Part shown: positions 56,537 through 64,000 of the stretch, piece after piece
Position numbering within the stretch: position 1 is the stretch's first letter
Layout of the letters: every line of letters begins with the position of its first letter
NCBI GenBank assembly: GCA_964007475.1
Contig: OZ023273.1
Span: 4,688,176-4,752,175 of the forward strand
Source of the DNA: Hybos culiciformis
Lineage: Eukaryota; Arthropoda; Insecta; Diptera; Hybotidae
DNA: 64,000 nt
Reading direction: 5' to 3'
The notes under the pieces: model-generated
What the model saw: the letters and a program-made list of their open reading frames with translations, nothing else
The model's database searches: none
What the model was told of the DNA's origin: nothing
Translations under genes and position numbers: made by a program

Positions 56537-57753
56537 ACCTTGTTCGCATTATAATTTGAATTCCACTTATATTCCGGAAAACAAATTGCCGTTCGCATTA
56601 CAAATTTGATGAGAACTGGAATTTGATGGTGTGAAAAAAAAAATTGAGAAAGAGAAAAAGTTTTTGTTGTTGAAAATTTTGACTTTTTATCTCGCTTGTT
56701 ATCAATTTTATTTTGTTTTTTTTTTCATTTTGACTCGAATTTGACAAAAAAATTGTTGCCAACTATAACAAAATTTCAAAAAATGAGTGAAAATAACTAG
56801 AAATGTAGAATTCTAATACCTTGTTCGCATTATAATTTAAATTCCCTTTGTATTCTGGAAAACAAATTACCGTTCGCATTACAAAATTTGATGAAAACTG
56901 GAATTTGATGATGTAAAAAAAAAAATTGAGAAAGAGAAAAAGTTTTTGTTGTTGAAAATCTTGACTTTTTATCTCGCTTTTTATCAATTTTTTTTGTTTT
57001 TTTTTTTCATTTTGACTCAAATTTGACAAGAAAATTGTTGCCAACTATAACAAAATTTCAAAAAATGAGTGAAAATAACTATAAATGTAGAATTCTAACC
57101 CTGACAAACTAGAATATGAAAGTGGAATATACATATTCCGGAATATTTTTTTATATGAAAAATCCAGTTCATATTCCTGAAATATTCCGGATAACAGCAT
57201 ATTCCACTAATATTCTCCTAATGCGAACACCATATAACCCTGACAAACTAGAATATGAAAGTGGAATATACATATTCCGGAATATTTTTTTATATGAAAA
57301 ATCAAGTTCTTATTCCTGAAATATTCCGGATAACAGCATATTCCACTAATATTCTCCTAATGCGAACACCATATTAGTGGAATATGCTGTTTTCCGGAAT
57401 ATTTCAGGAAAATGAACTGGATTTTTCATATAAAAATATATTCCGGAATATGTATATTCCACTTTCATATTCTAGTTTGTCAGGGTTAAAATTCTATATT
57501 TATAGTTACTTTCACTCACTTTTTGAAATTTTATTATAGTTGGCAACAATTTTTTTTGTCAAATTCGAGTAAAATGAAAAAAAAAAACCAAATAAAATTG
57601 ATAAAAAGTGAGATAAAAAGTCAAAATTTTCAACAACAAAAATTTTTTCTCTTTCTAAATTTTTAAATTCCACTTCTCATCAAATTTTGTAATGCGAACG
57701 GTAATTTGTTTTCCGGAATATAATTGGAATTTAAATTAGAATGCGAACAAGGT
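56537..57753. mobile_element. Composite foldback / long-TIR element, 1.2 kb
   Basis: The outer ends ACCTTGTTCGCATTATAATT and inverted AATTAGAATGCGAACAAGGT are part of arms about 270 bp long. The left arm is present twice in tandem (56537 and 56818, period 281 bp). The centre (CCCTGACAAACTAGAATATG...) is also duplicated in tandem (57099 and 57238, period 139 bp) and then present inverted (about 57362-57487). No transposase is seen. The flanks read TAT...ACA, compatible with TA insertion but not decisive. Sequence left of the element (56519-56536) resembles the inner end ATGGTGTTCGCATTA, suggesting nested insertion of related elements. Confidence 0.85.
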
Positions 57754-57756
57754 ACA

Positions 57757-57915
57757 AGCAGTGGCTGGGTTTTAATTTTTTCTAAGCCGCCGAATTCCCC
57801 AAAACAAGTAATTTTAAGTCGACTGGCCGCAGCATTCGAAGGGCAAAAATCAACTAGTCGCCGTCGAAAAAATCGATCGGCGTCATATCTTATATGCACT
57901 TGGCCATTTTAAATA
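57757..57915. other. Short GC-richer, CpG-containing island
   Basis: Words such as GCCGCCGAATTCCCC, GTCGACTGGCCGCAGC and GTCGCCGTCG contrast sharply with the surrounding DNA. One plus-strand frame is open for about 60 codons (RLAAAFEGQKSTSRRRKNRS) and one minus frame is also open, so coding status is undecided. It could be a non-coding first exon or promoter of CaMKK, or unrelated inserted DNA. Confidence 0.35.
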
Positions 57916-59682
57916 TTTATTTAGCCTTCCCAGAAAATACTACTTTCCATGAAGTTTCACTTCTTCCGTGTGTCCCGAGACTCACATATGTTTTTTTTAC
58001 TACAGATTTTATTTCCTTTTAAATTTAATTGTGTATTATGTGTATTTAATTGTGTATGATGTCCCAAACTAGGGCCATATTGTTATTTGGTAGTTTATAT
58101 AATTATATATTTTGAATTAAGAGACAGTGTTTCGAAACAGTAGCATAAAATATTTAATAATTTGTATTTTTTGTAAACTGTTTTTGCTATATTTAATATA
58201 ATTACTTTTTGTATGCAAGACTCATTAGATTCTCGTCTGGATACGATATGCTTTTTTTCCATATTCAACAACTTTTACAATGTGATCTTTATAGTTTTAA
58301 CTTTTTTTTTATAAGGTAGGCAGAATTTAACGACAACAACATCTCTAAAATCTTTATTTATGTATATATAAAAATTTGAGTACAGTGCAACATTAAAAGA
58401 AATTATTGATGAATGATATTACTATGATGATAACATAAATAAAGCCTTTTTTCTTTATTTTTTCTTTAATTTCAAAATTATTGTATTTTATCATTTCTAT
58501 AATGTTATTATTGGAGTTTTAGTTAAAGTTTTTTTATAATTTGTTTTTGTAGTTGCTGAAAGAGGTTTATTAAAGCCATCACTATATACAAGTTACAATC
58601 TAAAAACCTTCTAATAGTCACCCTGTATTTAAATCAGAATGCACACATTTGTGTTTATATCTATAGACTTAAAAGAATATTTTTTTCAATATGTTCAATA
58701 AATTATTTTTTTCGTACAAGTATATTTTTAAAAATTTAGGAAAAGACGAAAAACAAAAATAATACATAATATTGAATACAGTGCCTCCGATTCTAAAAAT
58801 AAATTATTTATAAAAATTTGGTATTTTTATTATTTATCATTTAATTTTATGTATATGGATTTTTTTTTTTTGGATATAAAGGCCATACAAATTTCCAGAA
58901 CCATTTTTATTAGGATAACAGATATTATAAAATTTACCTAAATTTCTGCAAAAGTAGATATCTATATAATATAAGTATATAATTAGAAAAAATCTGACTT
59001 TGGCCAAATAAATAAATATCTTTTTCAACATTAACTCAACGTCGTAACTGTCAAAAGCCTCATTACTTTAAATGAGTGAATTCAGTTTATATTTGAATGG
59101 TTTCATTGGGTAATAAGATTTTATTTCAATGCGATCATTAATTAATATCGATTACCAAACAATTATTTTCTTTAAAATTTTTATCAAAAATCCGTGTATT
59201 AAACGTGATATTAAATAAAAACATTTTCAATTATTTTAATTCATTTAATTAAAAAAAATTTCTTGATAATCATTTCATCAGATTATTTTCCATTTTTTTT
59301 TTTCGAGATATAATCCAAAATAGCACGTATATTTTATTTAGTAATGAAAACCCACACAAGGGCTAAAAATTGATAAATATCAAAAGGGACTCAATAAAAT
59401 AAACAAAATTCACCTGAAAAAAAAAAAAAAAATTATATTGGTTTTACTATTTTTTATCTTTGGTAAAACATTCCAACGAAACGTACAAAAAAATATCTTT
59501 ATTAAAAAAAGGATTTTATGAATGGCTTTTAAAGTTAATATTTTCAATTTCAATGAATTCCAAAATGATTATTATTCAATTTATTTAATTTTCAATTCTC
59601 AAAGAAAATAAATTTGGTTTTTATTTGTTTTTCAAACAAATAAATATGTGTGTGTATTCTACAGATAGAGGTGTTATTATTT

Positions 59683-59722
59683 ATTGTAATAATTAATTGT
59701 AATAATTAATTGTAATAATTAT
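59683..59722. repeat. 13-bp tandem repeat, three units
   Basis: TTGTAATAATTAA is repeated about three times. Confidence 0.85.
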
Positions 59723-62700
59723 TAAGTGCAGTTTCCAAAAATGTATCTAAATAAATAATTCCATTATACTTATACATATATGATTTATATTAATTCGCGA
59801 ATGTGGAATGCTCTCCCAGCAAAATTGTTTCTGAGCGCTAGCTGATGTTGATATAATATAATTGTGCAGTGTAATGATTTCCTCCTATAAGTGTCCCACT
59901 GTTTAATCCCTTTAAAACTTCCTGTCCTAAACAGCAAACTTATACTTCTTCAATTATTAAAGGTATACCAGCTAGTGATTTGGTAACTATTATCATGAAT
60001 CGATTCCAAAAGTTCTAAATCAATTGTAAAACTAAAATAAAATACATATAATTAGGTTAATAAAAAAAAGTATATATTATCAATCAAGTTAATACAGTTT
60101 GACACTCCGAAACCAAAGGCACAATAGTTTTTTATCTATTTTTATTTAAATTGTATTCGTTACGACTGATTCGATCAATATATACTGTATTATAAATTAT
60201 AATAGTATTAAATTATTATTTTTTTAAATGAACATAAATTCAATTTTTGCTAAACAACTTTCTTTTTGCTCTGAATACATAATCTAATTTTTATTTACAT
60301 AATTTAGTATACAATTAAGGAATTGTATTATACATTTCATTTTATCAGAATCTTATTTATTATATACATATATATGTTTATGTGATCCCCTTTTTCTTCG
60401 AAATAATTTTTTTTGTATACTTTTTTAATAAAATTCATTCGTTAAAATTTGCATGAAAGCTTTTCACAAGGCTTTTGAGAATAATGCAGATGATAAAATT
60501 AATTTTTTTTAAAAATAAAATGCAAGTTTTAAAATTGACATTCATAAAAAAAAAAGAAGTGATTTTCTGATTTTGAATATCTTTAAAGTTTAAAGATTAC
60601 AGTTTATATTCATTTCTCAACACAAATTTCTTAATATAAAATAATATAAAGTTAAATTTTTCAACCATTTTGAATTAATGTCATTTGAGTTGAGTTAATA
60701 GAAGAAGGCTAATAATCTAATAAAATTAGACGACAAAATAAATGTTTAATATTGATTTTTTAAGCCCTGTGTTTAATTTTAACCTTGATGCATCTTTAAA
60801 CGAAACGTTGCCAAAATAATTTGGACTTAAACCTTTATGTATATTATATCCTAGTGAAAATCAGCTTCAAATGTAATACTAAAAAATATTTTCTGCATAG
60901 GTACATTTGTCTATGCTTATGATTAATTTTCAACAAGGATGAAACTTTATCAATTTAACTTAAGAAAATAGTAGGCCCATGAACATATCCATACTATAAA
61001 AATTTAATATTATATACATATATGTACAAAACATAATAACATAATAATTTTTAGTCAAAAAAAAAAAAATATAAATAAAACCGGAAAAATTTGTCATGTC
61101 AATAACTTTTTCCCTTATTAATAATTTTTTTTTTGCAATTTCTTTATTTCTTTTTCTTTTCCCTTTTTTTTTTTTCGAAAATCAAGAATTAAAAACAAAA
61201 CAAAATTATATTTTATTTCTTTTTTTTTTTTGTTTAACTTTTGAAAAGAAAAAGTAAATAAAAAATAAGGAAGTTGTAAAATATTTAATAAAATACACAA
61301 ACTTCCTGATCAAATTAAAAAAAAAAAAAAAAAGAAAAAAAAATTTAGTAAGTTTCGATTTATTTTTCTGGGAATGATAGCAAAAAGTTAAGTTGAAAAC
61401 AAACTTAAAATAATATCTTTTTGAAATAAAATGTTACTTAAAAGTTTTCTCACAAAATTCATTTTTCGTTGTTTTGAATTTAATTTTAAAATAATTTGTG
61501 GTTGTTAAATATTCATTCTATTGAAATACATTCTTCTTAATTTAATATTATAATATTGGAGTCGATATTCTGTATTACAAGAGAACCTACGTTCTAAAAC
61601 TGAAAACTATTCTGGAAACTTACGTTTTTAGTAGCAGAGTTACCTAAAACTATTTACCTTCAAGTGAGCCGGCCAGAATTTTTATATTTTATTTTATTTT
61701 ATTTTATTAGAATTTAAAAGAAGTATTTTTCTTCATAGAATTTTTTTGTCAATTTTTGTAATTTATGCACGTTTTAGATAGACCACCGATGAAAGCGAAA
61801 ACGAAATGTATCCAATGAAATTTAATTATTTTGCTTTATATATTTTTTATTTTTTTTTAACAAATTTTATATGATATGCATAATTATTTACATTGTTCGA
61901 TTAAAAATATATTAATCTGATAATTTCAATGTTAATGATATACAAAATAAAGGAAAATGTTGAAATGAATTATGCAAATCTTAGTGAATGAAAAACATTT
62001 AGATGTTTTTTTCAATTACTTTAATAATTAAAATTCAATAACAATTCACGTTCATAATTGACTTTGGAATAACTTTAATATGGACAATAATTGTAGCCAG
62101 TTAAAAGCTTGCTCATATTGAAAATATTTGTTATCAGACTTAGACTTGTATTTATAAATATTCTATACTTTAACTTGTGCTTTTTTTTTTGGCCACTTTT
62201 TTTAAGTAAAAATTAACTTCAAATCAAATTTATTTAAAAAAAAAACAGTACATGCCTAATCTAGAGATCCGTATTTATACATTCTTTTTTTTTTCGAACA
62301 CTGATTTATATTTACCATATATATTTTTTTATTATGTCATTTCTTTAAAAAATATATTGAATGTAACAAAAATTCTTCTTTACATAGTTTTTATAAAATA
62401 ACATCAAAAAAAGTTCATTTGGTGCTCAAAATTCTAAGAAAATACCTGGAAAACATAAAAAAAAAAGAATCTTATCAGTATAAAATATTTGAAAATAAAT
62501 AAATGATATATTTCATATTGTCAAATACGCGTTCAAATAAAGTAAAAAATGTAGAAGCGAAATGTATTTGATATTTTTAAAGGAAATATGTGTACCTTAA
62601 AGTAATTTTTCTTGAGGAATATTAATAAAATTTTATGGTTGAAAAAAAAAAATTGTTTTTTTACAGTAAATTTTCATGAAGATAACATAACTTACACAAT

Positions 62701-64000
62701 TATATAATATATTATTTTATTGATTGTTGCAACAAAAATAATATATTACCGAATAATTGGTATCTCTAAATCATGAAGAAAAAATAATGTCTACGGATGT
62801 GACGCACTGATTTTAATTAACAGAACAGTTCACTTCTGTAACTTGCGAAAATATATTTGCTTTGCAGACATTTTTTTTTATATATAAAAAAAAAACATAA
62901 TTTTCCTGTTCACCTTTCCATATACATATACATACATATCATTTAAAAATAATCATTGCTTATAACTTTCTTTTATATAAAGAAACCCACTTAACTATTC
63001 ATCTTTTCACTTCATGATACCTTTTTCTGTTTGTAAATTAAATAAAAGTAAAATTAGTAGGTGAAGATTTTAAAAATTACATTTATTATTTTAAAGTCTT
63101 ATGGGTTTAAAACTTTCTTCAATACTAATCCACACATATATGTATTTATTTATAATACCTAGGTAAACCTGTCTTTATTATTTTATTAAATATTAAAATA
63201 ATAATCGGAAGGAATAAAATCTTTATTGCTAAAGTATTTGAGTGATGTTTGAAAGTTTACAATCTTTATTATTAGCAAGTTCAAGTGTTATAAATTTTAT
63301 AGGCTTTTATATGATTATTATATATTGTTATTATTTTTTTTTAAGGACTTTTCATCGTTATAAATATTATTAAAAAATATTTGTAACATACACTTAAAAA
63401 TGATTATTAAAACCAAAAGTCATAAATTATATATAATATAATCATAATTATTTTTATAAATGTAATGTCTACATGTGGTTTCCGAGTTTTATGGTTAAGT
63501 CTTACACAAATATTTATAAGTAAAAAACTGTAAATAAATATTTTTAGTAATCTATAACTATTATTAGTTCAGTAGTTAAACGCACTTTCTTAATTATATA
63601 CACTAAAGAGAATATTATAATATTTTATATTTTTTTGTAAATTATTATGTAGATACCATTTTAGTTTCAGAAAATTTATTTTCCAGTATGTGTATAGTAA
63701 AAGGATATATGTATATGTATGAATTTATATTTTATTACATGATATTAAAATTGCTAGACATTAAGATATACTTCACTTAAATGCTGATATGAAAATAGTT
63801 TTTTAACAAAGAATAAATAAAAAGGCTGAGTTTTTTTCTTTTTAAAAGTCTTGTCAAATCCACTTAAATTTACATAAATAGAGGAACGTTATGTGTTTGT
63901 TGGTGCATTCGCGACTAACCTGTTTAGAGAATTCAAAGTATTTTAAAATAGAAATTAATATTTTAATATTTCATAACTATTATGCAAAGGATAAGTACAA

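Larger units (their letters stand above)
49123..64000. other. 14.9 kb without a recognised coding exon; probable CaMKK 5' intron or upstream region
   Basis: The CaMKK coding exon begins at a splice acceptor, so at least one non-coding exon and the promoter lie at higher coordinates, inside or beyond this stretch. The DNA is strongly AT-rich, with only short random-looking ORFs. Notable content is a GC run at 52.69 kb, tandem repeats at 52.85, 55.48 and 59.68 kb, a palindromic repeat at 56.16 kb, a 1.2-kb foldback element at 56.5-57.75 kb and a GC-richer island next to it. Confidence 0.6.

Noticed and set aside
56763..57319. ORFs within the 56.5-57.7 kb region
   Set aside because: They lie inside the foldback element, repeat with its units, and show no transposase motif.

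Overview
The window looks like a piece of an insect nuclear genome. It is very AT-rich, with homopolymer runs, ATGTATGTA-type microsatellites, GT-AG introns, long introns and small inverted-repeat transposons. The genes are conserved animal genes with insect-like exon structure. I cannot fix the order from sequence alone. I saw no bacterial, viral or CRISPR features.

Layout. (1) 2-3589 (+): the 3' end of a Set1/SETD1 H3K4 methyltransferase, with the large acidic middle region, the N-SET, SET and post-SET parts, and one intron. (2) 6564-8043 (+): a small three-exon coiled-coil gene of about 88 aa that I cannot name. (3) 29516-9205 (-): a complete rabankyrin-5/ANKFY1 gene (BTB, ankyrin repeats, FYVE; about 1,135 aa), whose 15.5-kb third intron fills 12292-27785. 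(4) Nested in that intron on the opposite strand (16455-26605): a three-exon Ly6/uPAR three-finger protein gene. The same intron holds a near-identical 155-bp inverted duplication of an exon-like sequence (21300-22407) and an isolated 41-codon ORF (18749). (5) 30504-32591 (+): a complete BUD23/WBSCR22 rRNA methyltransferase, head-to-head with ANKFY1 across about 1 kb. A MITE-like element sits in its second intron. (6) 32592-41027: no gene recognised, but at least three TIR elements. (7) 49122-41028 (-): a calcium/calmodulin-dependent kinase kinase (CaMKK; about 862 aa), reconstructed over seven coding exons, with a 5' UTR exon further upstream. (8) 49123-64000: no coding gene recognised. This stretch is probably the 5' intron or upstream region of CaMKK. 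It contains a complex 1.2-kb foldback element (56537-57753) and a short GC-richer island next to it.

The genes do not form a pathway. They are separate housekeeping functions: chromatin methylation, endosomal trafficking, ribosome biogenesis and calcium signalling, plus one lineage-variable surface/secreted protein. The reconstructed gene models are the main result. Several depend on short exons (a 4-nt coding exon, an antisense-masked FYVE exon, 77-105-nt kinase exons) that ORF scanning alone would miss.
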